The notes: a model not told the origin generated them from the letters alone. 23,636 nucleotides of DNA from Bradyrhizobium sp. CCH5-F6 (GCF_001556045.1 NZ_LSIC01000029.1:1-23636), one strand, 5' to 3'. Shown: positions 14,758 to 22,446, counted from the first letter of the stretch. Numbers and translations are program-made.

Positions 14758-15849
14758 GTGCTGACGCCGATCATCGATCTCTTGGGTGAAGACCGGCTGT
14801 CATGGCTCGGCGGGCTCCTGGTCGGAGGCCTGTTCGGGTTCTTCGCCCAGCGCAGCCGCTTCTGCCTGCGCGCCGCGGCGGTCGAATTCTCCCGTGGGCA
14901 GGGTGGACCGCGCCTTGCCGTCTGGCTGCTGACCTTTGCTGCGGCGCTGGTCGGCACACAGGCTCTGGTCGGGCTCGGCTGGCTCGACGTATCCGAGGCG
15001 CGCCAGCTCGCTCAGCAGGGCAGCATCTCCGGCGCGCTCGCGGGTGGCGTGATGTTTGGCTGCGGGATGATCCTGTCGCGCGGCTGCGCCAGCCGACTGC
15101 TCGTGCTCTCCGCCAATGGCAATCTGAGAGCCCTGCTTTCGGGGCTGGTGTTTGCAGTGACCGCCCAGGCCGCTTATCGCGGCCTGTTGTCGCCCGCACG
15201 CGAATGGGTGACCAATCTGTGGCTGGTCGGTGGCGGACCATCGCGCGACGTCATGGCCGTGTTCGGTGCTGGCACCGCCGAGAAGCTCGCATTTGGGGGA
15301 TTGTGGTTGATTGCCGGATTGGCGTTCGCCTTTCGCAGCAACCTGCCACGCGGCCTCATCCTCTCCGCGCTTGCCACGGGAGCGGCAGTCGTTGCCGGCT
15401 GGCTCTTCACCTACCAGCTCGCGCAGGCCTCATTCGCACCCGTGACACTGAAGAGCCTCACCTTCAGCGGGCCTTCGGCCGAGTTGCTGATGCTGGTGCT
15501 GAACAGTTCGCAGCTCCGGCTCGGCTTCGACCTCGGCATCATTCCCGGCGTATTCCTCGGCTCATTCGCCGCAGCGGCGCGCGCCGGTGAGCTGAAGTTG
15601 GAAGGATTCTCGGACGGGCTTGGCATGAGGCGCTATCTATTCGGCGCGGTGCTGATGGGGTTCGGTGCGATGCTCGCGGGCGGCTGCGCGGTCGGCGCCG
15701 GGGTGACCGGTGCCTCGGTATTTGCGCTGACGGCTTGGCTCGTGCTTGCCGGCATGTGGCTCGGGGCAGGGCTGACCGATCGCCTTGTCGACCGCGCCGG
15801 CATACCGCGACCGCGCCAGGCGACAAACTCGCCGGCGTCGGGCGCCTGA
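14758..15849 (+). CDS. YeeE/YedE-family sulfur permease
   Basis: This 363-residue inner-membrane protein with about ten hydrophobic segments is a second full-length YeeE/YedE transporter. Its conserved cysteines are C36 in RSRFCLRAA, C101 and C109 in FGCGMILSRGCASR and C310 in GGCAVGAG. It differs clearly from SoxT, so the two are not recent duplicates. Start GTG at 14758 has GAGG 5 bases upstream. It lies at the right end of the sox run and 156 bp beyond the Tat-leader ORF. Import of thiosulfate or another sulfur anion is the family role, and the substrate here is unknown. Confidence 0.85.
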   Translation: MLTPIIDLLGEDRLSWLGGLLVGGLFGFFAQRSRFCLRAAAVEFSRGQGGPRLAVWLLTFAAALVGTQALVGLGWLDVSEARQLAQQGSISGALAGGVMFGCGMILSRGCASRLLVLSANGNLRALLSGLVFAVTAQAAYRGLLSPAREWVTNLWLVGGGPSRDVMAVFGAGTAEKLAFGGLWLIAGLAFAFRSNLPRGLILSALATGAAVVAGWLFTYQLAQASFAPVTLKSLTFSGPSAELLMLVLNSSQLRLGFDLGIIPGVFLGSFAAAARAGELKLEGFSDGLGMRRYLFGAVLMGFGAMLAGGCAVGAGVTGASVFALTAWLVLAGMWLGAGLTDRLVDRAGIPRPRQATNSPASGA

Positions 15850-15857
15850 TCCTTTAT

Positions 15858-15873
15858 TTTAGAGATTGCTAAA
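15858..15873. promoter_or_regulatory. candidate ArsR (BigR-type) operator upstream of the half-permease pair
   Basis: TTTAG (15858-15862), AGATTG, then CTAAA (15869-15873) form a dyad in an AT-rich stretch 87 bp before the permease start. It differs at one spacer base from the dyad at 19197-19212 in front of the persulfide dioxygenase (spacer ACATTG), so both are probably read by the same regulator. Confidence 0.65.
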
Positions 15874-15959
15874 TAAAATTCCTTGAATATGATTTTCGCC
15901 GATGCGCGCCGATCGAGCCGCAGGAACGCGGCAACGCGCCGCTCCCCGGGGAATGGCAC

Positions 15960-16511
15960 ATGACCACCATCACGGAAAGCTACGTTCGCGAAGCGCCGCG
16001 CACCGCGCGGATCGACTGGTCGCCGTATCTCGTCGGCGCCGGAATCGGACTGTTGAGCTGTATCGCTTTTGCAGTATTCGGCGATCCGCTCGGCGTCACC
16101 ACCGCCTATTCGCGCATCGCCTCGTTGTTCGCCGTCCCGGTGATCGGGCCGGAGGCTGTGGCGCAGAATTCCTACTGGAAGAGCATGCCGTTAAAGTGGG
16201 ATTACGGCGTTTGGTTCCTCGTCGGCATACCGTTCGGCGCGTTCGTCTCGGCGGTGATGTCGGGCACCTGGCGCCTCGAGCTCGTGCCGGATGTCTGGAA
16301 GGAGCGGTTCGGCCCCTCAGTTGCGAAACGTTTCGTCGCCGCGTTCCTTGGCGGAGCCGTGATCATGTATGGCGCCCGGCTTGCCGGCGGCTGCACCAGC
16401 GGGCACGGCATTTCCGGCGGTTTGCAGCTTGCGGTCTCGAGCTGGCTGTTCCTGGCGGTCATGTTCGCCACCGGACTCGTCGTCTCCGCCCTCATGTTCC
16501 GTACGCGGTAA
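15960..16511 (+). CDS. half-size YeeE/YedE permease, first subunit
   Basis: This 183-residue membrane protein is a half-length YeeE/YedE protein with about four or five hydrophobic segments. The signature GGCTSGHG contains C145 and is followed by a GLQLAVSSWLF helix. It matches the PmpA-like half-transporters that occur in pairs near persulfide dioxygenase and BigR genes. A second half follows after 11 bp, and together they equal one full-length YedE. GGGGA lies about 8 bases upstream of the ATG. The substrate is probably a sulfur species, not established. Confidence 0.82.
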   Translation: MTTITESYVREAPRTARIDWSPYLVGAGIGLLSCIAFAVFGDPLGVTTAYSRIASLFAVPVIGPEAVAQNSYWKSMPLKWDYGVWFLVGIPFGAFVSAVMSGTWRLELVPDVWKERFGPSVAKRFVAAFLGGAVIMYGARLAGGCTSGHGISGGLQLAVSSWLFLAVMFATGLVVSALMFRTR

Positions 16512-16522
16512 GGAGAATTGAG

Positions 16523-17074
16523 ATGACCGCAATGATGACAATCCTTGGGCCGGTACTGATGGGTGCAGCCTTCGGTTTCCTCCTGCAGCGAGGCAAGGTG
16601 ACGAGCTGCAACGTGATCGAGAATCAGTTTCGGTTGCGCGACTTCACCGTGCTGAAAGTGATGGGCACGGCGATCGTGGTCGGCGGCATCGGCGTGCTGC
16701 TGCTCGTCGACACCGGCAACACGAAATACTATGTGAAGGATGCCAACATGCTGGCAGTCGCGCTCGGCGCCGCACTGTTCGGCGTCGGCATGGTGGTCTA
16801 CGGCTACTGTCCTGGAACGGCGCTTGGGGCCATCGCAACCGGTAGTGTCCATGCTCTCGTCGGCGCGCTCGGTATGGTCGCCGGCGCCATCCTCTATGCG
16901 CTGAGCTTCGACTGGCTGAAGGCCCACGTGCTCAAAGTCGGGGCGCTGGGCAAGGTTCGCCTCCCGGACGTGACGAACATCCCCGATATCGTCTGGTTCG
17001 CCGCATTGGCAGTCGGTGCGGGGCTGTTCTTCTGGTGGATCGAATCCACTGAGGCCAGGCAGAAGAAAGGCTAA
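16523..17074 (+). CDS. half-size YeeE/YedE permease, second subunit (DUF6691-like)
   Basis: This 183-residue membrane protein has conserved C29 in GKVTSCNVIE and C96 in YGYCPGTALG, the cysteine-bearing motifs of the second half of YeeE/YedE transporters (PmpB-like). AAGGAG lies 7 bases before ATG 16523, and a long upstream extension of the frame back to 15902 is antisense-like in composition and is rejected. It is co-transcribed with the first half. A dispersed palindromic repeat starts four bases after its stop and may end transcription. Confidence 0.82.
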   Translation: MTAMMTILGPVLMGAAFGFLLQRGKVTSCNVIENQFRLRDFTVLKVMGTAIVVGGIGVLLLVDTGNTKYYVKDANMLAVALGAALFGVGMVVYGYCPGTALGAIATGSVHALVGALGMVAGAILYALSFDWLKAHVLKVGALGKVRLPDVTNIPDIVWFAALAVGAGLFFWWIESTEARQKKG

Positions 17075-17077
17075 AGT

Positions 17078-17176
17078 ATGATCCGGAAAAGTGCGAGGCG
17101 GTTTTCCGGAAAGATCATGCGTAGACAACAACCTAAAGCGCGATGACGATTCATCCAAATCTCATCGCGCTTTAGG
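17078..17176. repeat. dispersed Bradyrhizobium-type palindromic repeat
   Basis: Two hairpins lie side by side. ATGATCCGGAAAA (17078-17090) pairs with TTTTCCGGAAAGATCAT (17102-17118), and CCTAAAGCGCGATGA (17132-17146) pairs with TCATCGCGCTTTAGG (17162-17176). I recognise this two-part element as one found many times in Bradyrhizobium genomes between genes. It sits between the permease operon and the convergent ArsR gene and could serve as a bidirectional terminator. Confidence 0.8.
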
Positions 17177-17215
17177 CGAGTCCTGCTGCCCGCACCGAGG
17201 TGCGCGGAGGCGAGT

Positions 17216-17533
17216 TCACCGTTTGCGAGGGCGACAGAAGAGCCGGTGCAGGTTTGAAAACAGCTCTTCGACCCGCCGGTCTGCGATGCGATACCACATT
17301 GTTTGGCCGTCGCGTCGGGCAGCGACGACGCCCTCTGCCTTCAGCTTGGCGAGGTGTTGGGACAGTGCCGAGGCGGAAAGGCCGACGTCTTCGGCGAGAG
17401 CACTTGCGGCAATCTCGCCATACTCCACCAGCCTGCAAAGGATGAGCAGGCGGTGCTCATTCGCGAACATGCGCATGAGCGCAGCCACCTCCTTGGCCTG
17501 TCGCTCCAGTTCGGTCGTGTTCAAGCGGCGCAT
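17216..17533 (-). CDS. ArsR-family regulator with the two BigR-type cysteines
   Basis: This 105-residue winged-helix protein has C33 in ANEHRLLILC and C100 in RLFC, 67 residues apart, and the recognition helix SASALSQHLAKLK. These cysteines match the pair that forms a disulfide or polysulfide in BigR/SqrR. ATG at 17533 gives the usual family length. A GTG at 17590 would add 19 residues with a doubtful cysteine. Neither start has a clear ribosome site. It is the last gene of the leftward set ArsR-rhodanese-TauE-ArsR and about 60% identical by eye to the ArsR at 18856, suggesting duplication. It may bind the TTTAG-N6-CTAAA dyads. Confidence 0.8.
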   Translation of the reverse strand: MRRLNTTELERQAKEVAALMRMFANEHRLLILCRLVEYGEIAASALAEDVGLSASALSQHLAKLKAEGVVAARRDGQTMWYRIADRRVEELFSNLHRLFCRPRKR

Positions 17534-17644
17534 CACGGCGGTTTCAATAGCATCTGTACTGCCGCAGTCAAACACGCTCGCACGAGGCACATTCGATCGG
17601 TGGCGGCGGCAAGGAGAAGAACGAGCGATCCGGGCCGGTCGGCC

Positions 17645-18427
17645 TCAAGTTGCCGACAGGTACCGGAACAGGACATAGATCGCGACCGCGAATATCAGCC
17701 CGGAAAAGATGGAGGTCAGAAGGCCACGGCGAGCGCCGAGCGACTTCGCCAACCGCGCACCGATCAGGCCTCCGAAGATTCCGCCCGTGACGAAGAGGAA
17801 GGCGATTTGCCAGTCGATCAGGCCGGAGACGGCGTAGTTCGCCGCCGTGGTCAGCCCGAACGCTGCGACAGCAACGAGCGACGAGCCGATGGCATTCAGC
17901 ATTGGCATGCCGGTCGCCATCACGAGCGCGGGGACGATGAGAAAGCCGCCGCCGATCCCGAAGAAGCCGGACAACACCCCGACTCCGAGACCTGACGCAA
18001 TCAGCTTCGGCAGGTTTTCCTTGGACAATCTGACGCCGGGATCGCCGAGATAGGCGCGATTTCGCAGCATCAGGCCGCCTACGACCATCATCAACACGGC
18101 GAACAGGGCGAGCAGTCGCTGCCCGTCCATGATCTTGCCGAGGGTCGAGCCAAGATAGGCGCCGACCACACCGGCGCTCGCGAAAAGCGTGGCGCAGCGC
18201 CATTTCACATTTCCGCTGCGGGCATGCGTCACAAGGTTGGCGGCCGCATTGACGGCCACGGCGATCGCGCTCGTGCCGATCGCTACGTGCGGATCATTCA
18301 GGCCGACCACATAGACCAGGAGCGGAACGGCGAGGATCGAGCCGCCTCCGCCGACAAGTCCGAGCGAGAATCCCACGAGGACGCCGGAGGCCGCGGAGAG
18401 AGCCGCTTCTGTCAAGAGCGAATGCAT
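17645..18427 (-). CDS. TauE/SafE-family sulfite exporter
   Basis: This 260-residue inner-membrane protein has about eight membrane segments and the two glycine-rich repeats of the family: GFSLGLVGGGGSILAVPLL near the N-terminus and SGFFGIGGGFLIVPAL near the middle. TauE/SafE proteins export sulfite, sulfoacetate or related anions. Next to persulfide dioxygenase and rhodanese genes, the likely job is removing sulfite made in the cytoplasm. ATG at 18427 is chosen with GGAG 7 bases upstream. The open frame extends a further 44 codons to 18559 but overlaps the rhodanese gene and has a low-complexity basic sequence. Confidence 0.88.
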   Translation of the reverse strand: MHSLLTEAALSAASGVLVGFSLGLVGGGGSILAVPLLVYVVGLNDPHVAIGTSAIAVAVNAAANLVTHARSGNVKWRCATLFASAGVVGAYLGSTLGKIMDGQRLLALFAVLMMVVGGLMLRNRAYLGDPGVRLSKENLPKLIASGLGVGVLSGFFGIGGGFLIVPALVMATGMPMLNAIGSSLVAVAAFGLTTAANYAVSGLIDWQIAFLFVTGGIFGGLIGARLAKSLGARRGLLTSIFSGLIFAVAIYVLFRYLSAT

Positions 18428-18485
18428 TGCGGAACTCCAAGGACCGGTCCGTCCAGGTCGGCGGCTTGGCTTCGGTGCCCGGGAA

Positions 18486-18505
18486 CGCGGCCCCTGCGGG
18501 CCGCG
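18486..18505. repeat. GC-rich hairpin between the rhodanese and TauE genes
   Basis: CGCGGCCC (18486-18493) and GGGCCGCG (18498-18505) form a perfect 8-bp stem with a 4-base loop, followed by a smaller CCGGC/GCCGG hairpin. There is no T-run on either side, so it is not a standard terminator. It may modulate read-through or mRNA decay within the leftward operon. Confidence 0.45.
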
Positions 18506-18531
18506 TGCCGGCTTCGGCCGGGATCGGATCG

Positions 18532-18843
18532 TTACACGGGCAGTCCGGATCTCTTCCAAGCATCCAAGCCGCCGTCGAGGATGTAGGCTTTGCAGGCGCC
18601 GTTCAGTTTCGCCGCGAGGCGGGAGGCGTTGATCGCGGTTCGGGCGCCACTCTTGCAGTGAAAGATTACGGTTGCTCCCGCTTTTACCGCCAGTTCAGCT
18701 TCGTGCAGTCGAGACAGCGGAAGATGATGAGCGCCCGTGATGTTCTCTCGGGCGAATTCGTCCGCTTCGCGGATGTCGACGAGAATGGCGCCCTGGTCGA
18801 CGAGACGGCGCGCGGCCGTGGGATCGATTTTCGGAAGTGACAT
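18532..18843 (-). CDS. single-domain rhodanese (sulfurtransferase)
   Basis: This 103-residue cytoplasmic protein has the rhodanese fold: VDIREADEF (residues 22-30), the active-site loop CKSGAR with C63, and the terminal LDGGLDAWKRSGLP block. It is the normal length for a single-domain rhodanese. It would move sulfane sulfur between persulfides, glutathione and thiosulfate, next to the persulfide dioxygenase that consumes glutathione persulfide. ATG at 18843 has AAGGAG 5 bases upstream. A GTG directly before it would leave too little spacing. It follows the ArsR gene by 12 bp. Confidence 0.92.
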   Translation of the reverse strand: MSLPKIDPTAARRLVDQGAILVDIREADEFARENITGAHHLPLSRLHEAELAVKAGATVIFHCKSGARTAINASRLAAKLNGACKAYILDGGLDAWKRSGLPV

Positions 18844-18855
18844 CACAACTCCTTT

Positions 18856-19179
18856 TCAACGTGGTTTGATTGGCCTGCAGTACAGCTCGTGTAAGGTCGC
18901 CAACAGCTTCTCGATGCGAGGATCGGCGATCCGGTACCAGGACTTCTGACTTTCGCGCCGGTACGTCACGAGGCCTTCATCGCGCATCCTTGCCAGATGC
19001 TGCGACAGTGCCGACTGGGACAGGCCGACGGAATCGGCGAGGGAATTGACGGTGGCCTCTCCCAGTTCCACGAGCCGGCAGAGGATCAGCAGCCGCCGCT
19101 CGTTGGCAACGGCTCGCAGCAAGTTCGCGATATCGCGGGCCGCATTTTCGATGCCTTGTGAGTTGAAGACGAGCGTCAC
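18856..19179 (-). CDS. bigR: BigR-like ArsR-family sulfide/persulfide regulator
   Basis: This 107-residue winged-helix repressor has C34 in ANERRLLILC and C101 in HELYC, and the recognition helix SQSALSQHLARMR. In BigR and SqrR, the cysteine pair reacts with hydrogen sulfide-derived persulfide and releases DNA. It heads the leftward set ArsR-rhodanese-TauE-ArsR and is divergent from the Blh-type dioxygenase, the same neighbours as bigR in Xylella and Agrobacterium. Start GTG at 19179 has GAGG 5 bases upstream. The 94-bp divergent promoter contains the dyad at 19196. The symbol rests on context and motifs, not on a search. Confidence 0.8.
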   Translation of the reverse strand: MTLVFNSQGIENAARDIANLLRAVANERRLLILCRLVELGEATVNSLADSVGLSQSALSQHLARMRDEGLVTYRRESQKSWYRIADPRIEKLLATLHELYCRPIKPR

Positions 19180-19195
19180 ATCCGCCTCAGCAATT

Positions 19196-19213
19196 ATTTA
19201 GACATTGCTAAAT
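19196..19213. promoter_or_regulatory. ArsR/BigR operator in the divergent promoter
   Basis: ATTTAG (19196-19201), ACATTG, then CTAAAT (19208-19213) form a perfect 6-bp dyad in the AT-rich gap between the bigR-like gene and the dioxygenase gene, so one bound dimer could repress both. A half-site CTAA recurs at 19223. The same dyad with one spacer difference occurs at 15858. Confidence 0.75.
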
Positions 19214-19273
19214 TAGGAAGAGCTAATATATCTGTCAAGACCCCGGGCATCGAAACCATGTAGGAGATGAGCG

Positions 19274-20158
19274 ATGGCGAAGCCGATCATCAAAGCCTTT
19301 TTCGACGAGCCGACGAACACGGTCAGCTATCTGGTAGCCGATCCTGCGACCAAGGGAGCTGCCGTCATCGATCCCGTGCTCGACTACGACCACAACTCGG
19401 GCGCGGTCGATGCGCGTTCCGTCAAGGCGATTCTTCGAAAGGCCGAAGAGGAGGGCTTTCGTATCCTATGGGTGTTGGAGACGCATGCTCATGCCGATCA
19501 TCTCTCCGGGGCTCCCTACATCAAGGCCAGGACCGGCGCCCCGATCGGGATCGGCGAGCATATCAAGGATGTTCAGCGCATCTTTCGGCCGGTCTTCAAC
19601 GCCGTTGACCTGGCGACGGACGGCAGTGACTTCGACCATCTATTCAAGGATGGCGAGCATTTCCGAATAGGTGAGCTCGACGTCGAGGTTCTGCACACGC
19701 CGGGTCACACGCCGGCGGACGTGTCTTACAGAATCGGCGATGCGGTGTTCGTCGGCGACACGATCTTCATGCCAGACTACGGCACGGCGCGCGCCGACTT
19801 TCCCGGGGGCGACGCGCAGCGATTGTATCGCTCGATCAGGCGGCTGCTCGCGCTGGCTCCCGAGACCCGGCTGTTCATGTGTCACGACTATAAGGCTCCT
19901 GGTCGCGACGAATACGCCTGGGAAACGACGGTCGCGGAACAGCGGAGCAAGAACGTTCACGTGAAGGAAGGCGTCCCCGAGGACGACTTCGTGCGCATGC
20001 GCGCCAAGCGCGACGCCACGCTTGCCGCACCGCGTCTGCTTTTGCCTTCGATCCAGGTCAACATCCGGGCGGGGAAATTTCCGCCCAAGCAGGCCAATGG
20101 CGTACGCTACTTGCAGATCCCGGTGAAAATGAAGGACGACGCCGAACTCGGCCTATGA
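19274..20158 (+). CDS. blh: Blh-type metallo-beta-lactamase persulfide dioxygenase
   Basis: This 294-residue cytoplasmic protein belongs to the metallo-beta-lactamase family, ETHE1/Blh group. Iron ligands are visible: THAHADH (H71, H73, D75, H76), H145 in HTPGHTP, D162 in VGDTIF and H204 in MCHDY. Such enzymes oxidise glutathione persulfide to sulfite with oxygen. It is somewhat longer than ETHE1 and shares its C-terminal region (PSIQVNIRAG, near residues 258-267) with Blh proteins of bigR operons. GGAG is 7 bases before the ATG. It is divergent from the bigR-like gene with a shared operator. Confidence 0.92.
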   Translation: MAKPIIKAFFDEPTNTVSYLVADPATKGAAVIDPVLDYDHNSGAVDARSVKAILRKAEEEGFRILWVLETHAHADHLSGAPYIKARTGAPIGIGEHIKDVQRIFRPVFNAVDLATDGSDFDHLFKDGEHFRIGELDVEVLHTPGHTPADVSYRIGDAVFVGDTIFMPDYGTARADFPGGDAQRLYRSIRRLLALAPETRLFMCHDYKAPGRDEYAWETTVAEQRSKNVHVKEGVPEDDFVRMRAKRDATLAAPRLLLPSIQVNIRAGKFPPKQANGVRYLQIPVKMKDDAELGL

Positions 20159-20245
20159 GGGGGTGAGCATCGCCCGGAAGATTGACGTTCTCGCGCGGCA
20201 TCTGGAAAGAGGTCGCGTGAGATCGAAAGAGTCTCTCCCTGCGGC

Positions 20246-20285
20246 CATCCTTCGAGACGCCCGCCATTGGCGGGCCCTCAGGATG
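20246..20285. repeat. dispersed palindromic repeat (CATCCT...AGGATG type)
   Basis: The outer arms are CATCCT (20246-20251) and AGGATG (20280-20285), and the inner hairpin is GCCCGCC-ATT-GGCGGGC. I recognise this as a common intergenic repeat of Bradyrhizobium and relatives, here lying 87 bp after the dioxygenase gene. Confidence 0.7.
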
Positions 20286-20754
20286 AGGACCGCATGCGTG
20301 ACGGCAATCTCCACAGGCAAGGATGCCGCTCAGCCTCTTCCCGAGGACGAGGCGCTCGCTCACGTCCCGCCAAGAACTCATATGCGATTTGCCAGCAACG
20401 AGAGAGGCGCGGTCTGTCGCCGATTGCAGGGTGATTTGGAGGCGTTTCCGGCCTGCCCTGCATCGCGGGGAATGACACGCGCGGCGCGGAAGCAAGCGGG
20501 ATTGATAGTCTCCCGCTCCCCGCGCAGCGGCTCGGGGACATCCTGATCGAGACCCTGAGCTTGGGTCATCCGTCCGGCCCACCATCACGCGCCAGGAGTA
20601 CATTGGCACCATCTGGGACTGGCGCGGCAGTACGACGCGGGTGCGCGATGACAAAGGGCCGTGCGTGCCCTTTGGGACCTTCCGGCGACGCGAGCTGGCG
20701 GATCTTTGAGCAGGGCAGTGATCCATCGGTCGCGAGGCTTCGTTTCATTCAGGT

Positions 20755-20770
20755 CGATCGTAACCGATCG
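20755..20770. promoter_or_regulatory. dyad upstream of the fasciclin gene
   Basis: CGATCG (20755-20760), TAAC, CGATCG (20765-20770) form an exact inverted and direct repeat 71 bp before the fasciclin start. A second imperfect 9-bp dyad GATGGATGC/GCACCCATC follows at about 20775-20804. They may be a regulator site or leader RNA hairpins. No regulator is identified. Confidence 0.35.
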
Positions 20771-20841
20771 CACGATGGATGCGCCATGTCGGGTGCACCC
20801 ATCGCGTCGACATGGATTGAATCACAATTTTGGAGAACCTG

Positions 20842-21345
20842 ATGACGCCCGCAATTCGTTCGTTCGTGGCCGGAGCGGCCATGGTCGCTGCGCTGATTGG
20901 TCCATCCGTGGCGCGCGCCGCCGATATCGTGGACACTGCAGTTTCCGCCGGCCAGTTCACGACCCTGGTGACAGCCGTCAAAGCCGCCGGTCTGGTGAAG
21001 ACGCTCAAGAGCAAGGGCCCGTTCACGGTGTTCGCGCCCAACGACGCGGCCTTCGCCAAGCTGCCGCCCGGAACGGTCGAATCGCTGTTGAAGAACAAGG
21101 CAAAGCTCGCGGCGATCCTGAAGTATCACGTCATTCCGGGCCGCGTGAAGGCTGCCGACGTAGCCGGCAAGTCGTTGCAGGTGGCAACTGTTCAGGGCCA
21201 GCCCATCAGCGTCGACGGACGCTTCGGCGTCCGCGTCAACGACGCGCACGTCATCCAGCCGGACATCGAGACCTCCAACGGCGTCATCCACGTGATCGAC
21301 ACGGTGCTGCTGCCCCCGGCCCGCGCAAAGAAGATGCACCACTGA
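20842..21345 (+). CDS. secreted fasciclin (FAS1) domain protein
   Basis: This 167-residue protein has a Sec leader (residues 1-26, ending ARA) and a single FAS1 domain containing both conserved boxes: [15 protein letters not shown] (H1) and the [12 protein letters not shown] (H2) block, with the YH motif (KYHVIPG) between. Bacterial members are exported or surface proteins with roles in adhesion or protein interaction. ATG at 20842 with GGAG 6 bases upstream is preferred to an in-frame TTG at 20830. It stands alone as a monocistron. Confidence 0.9.
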   Translation: MTPAIRSFVAGAAMVAALIGPSVARAADIVDTAVSAGQFTTLVTAVKAAGLVKTLKSKGPFTVFAPNDAAFAKLPPGTVESLLKNKAKLAAILKYHVIPGRVKAADVAGKSLQVATVQGQPISVDGRFGVRVNDAHVIQPDIETSNGVIHVIDTVLLPPARAKKMHH

Positions 21346-21433
21346 TACGGCCAAATATCGAGTACCTGGCCGTTGCGACGGCCGGGTATTTTCCGAATGC
21401 ACTGAGAGAGTTTCGCTGTAGTCTCGACGAGGA

Positions 21434-21760
21434 CTACCGCCGCGTCACCAATACGCCCACCAGAAACGCCACCACCAGCGACGGCAGCGGCGCCTCGCGC
21501 ACCATGCCGCGCACGATGTCCGGCCAGCGCTGCTCCGGGACCAGTCTCGGCGATCGCATGTTGGGTGCCGGCTCGATGCCCCAGCTCGATGCGAGCTCGG
21601 CGATCTCGCTCTGCGCCAGACGCACGCCGTCGCGGACGCGGAAGACGGCTGCCTCGGATCGTTCGCGGGGCGCAAGCTGCACCAGCGTCTCGATGGCGGT
21701 GCGCAGCGTCATCTCGCCGTAGCCTTGCAGCCTCACCGACTCCTCTGGATCGGTCGTCAT
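21434..21760 (-). CDS. hypothetical protein with a C-terminal membrane anchor
   Basis: This 108-residue protein is not recognised. Its first 85 residues are charged and helical with no cysteine, and the last 17 (LPSLVVAFLVGVLVTRR) form one membrane helix followed by two arginines, so it is likely a tail-anchored inner-membrane protein facing the cytoplasm. ATG at 21760 lies 10 bases after the stop of a small upstream ORF on the same strand, suggesting co-transcription. Confidence 0.6.
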   Translation of the reverse strand: MTTDPEESVRLQGYGEMTLRTAIETLVQLAPRERSEAAVFRVRDGVRLAQSEIAELASSWGIEPAPNMRSPRLVPEQRWPDIVRGMVREAPLPSLVVAFLVGVLVTRR

Positions 21761-21770
21761 GCGAAGTCTC

Positions 21771-21878
21771 TCACGGGGCGAAGTGGCGCGAGGCGACGTC
21801 CGCCGCGCACAGGACCAGCGGGGATACCGCGCCCGCCACGCCGCGCGCGAGATGGGCGCGCGTCAGGTGTCTGCTCAT
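21771..21878 (-). CDS. possible 35-residue small protein upstream of the tail-anchored gene
   Basis: ATG at 21878 is preceded by GGAG 8 bases upstream and opens 35 codons (MSRHLTRAHLARG...VSPLVLCAADVA...) that end 10 bases before the next start. The central part is mildly hydrophobic. Good spacing and tight linkage support expression, but the sequence is short and not recognised. It could be a leader peptide. Confidence 0.4.
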   Translation of the reverse strand: MSRHLTRAHLARGVAGAVSPLVLCAADVASRHFAP

Positions 21879-21958
21879 GTTTGTGCTCCATGCTCTGCAT
21901 GGAAATGGCGGCGGCGGAACTTGGTTCCCCCGCGTGCGCTGCAAATCGGCGGGCCCGG

Positions 21959-22183
21959 CTACTTCCGCAGCAGCTCGCTCAAGGCCGCCGTCGCCTCGGC
22001 GCAGCGGATATCGTCAATCTCGCGCGACAGGCTGAGCGCGCTCGATCTCAGCTCTTCGAGCTTCCAGCTGTCCGGATGCTGGGTTTCGAGCTGCCCGAGA
22101 CGTTTGTTCAGATCGTCCAGTCTCGATTGAAGCTGCCCGATGCTGGCGGCCCCGTTCACTTTCCAAACGCGTTGTGCACGCAT
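21959..22183 (-). CDS. small coiled-coil hypothetical protein
   Basis: This 74-residue protein is not recognised. Residues 14-60 show leucine-based heptads (IGQLQSRLDDLNKRLGQL, then SALSLSREIDDI) that would form two coiled-coil helices. It has a single cysteine near the end. ATG at 22183 has AGGGGA 6 bases upstream, which marks it as a real start inside a much longer antisense frame. It is divergent from the hydrolase gene at 22447. Confidence 0.6.
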   Translation of the reverse strand: MRAQRVWKVNGAASIGQLQSRLDDLNKRLGQLETQHPDSWKLEELRSSALSLSREIDDIRCAEATAALSELLRK

Positions 22184-22446
22184 CGTCGTTCCCCTGCTAG
22201 TCTCACGACCTTGTGAGAGGGGTTCGTGGCCGGAATGGGAGTTTGTTTTGACGGCCTTCAGACCGTGGGGAACCGTTGCAGATCGGCAACGGAACTCCGA
22301 GAGTTTCGCGCGCGCTCCTCCCGCGCCCTCACGATGATACAGGCAGGCACGGAACTTGATTGTGCCGTCTGGACGGGGCCGAGGCGGCCTGTGCGCGCGG
22401 TCCATCGCTGGATAGGCTTCAGGCCCGACGCATTGAAACATGAGGA

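Larger units (their letters stand above)
20159..20841. other. 683-bp interval without a convincing gene
   Basis: No ORF here has both a ribosome site and a protein-like sequence. The longest open frame (20163-20546) crosses a palindromic repeat and has arginine-rich, low-information content. The interval holds the palindrome at 20246-20285, a perfect 7-bp hairpin AAAGGGC/GCCCTTT (20653-20673), and two small dyads just before the fasciclin gene. The AAAGGGC hairpin is followed by GGGACC rather than a T-run, so it is not a typical terminator. Confidence 0.6.

Noticed and set aside
15902..16522. Upstream extension of the second half-permease frame
   Set aside because: It overlaps the first half-permease in another frame, is basic and without membrane segments; AAGGAG supports ATG at 16523.
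17078..17176. CRISPR-like repeat array
   Set aside because: Two different palindromes present once each, matching known intergenic repeats; no regular spacer pattern.
20163..20546. 127-codon plus-strand frame after the dioxygenase gene
   Set aside because: It includes a dispersed palindromic repeat, has no good ribosome site and is rich in arginine and alanine as expected of chance frames.
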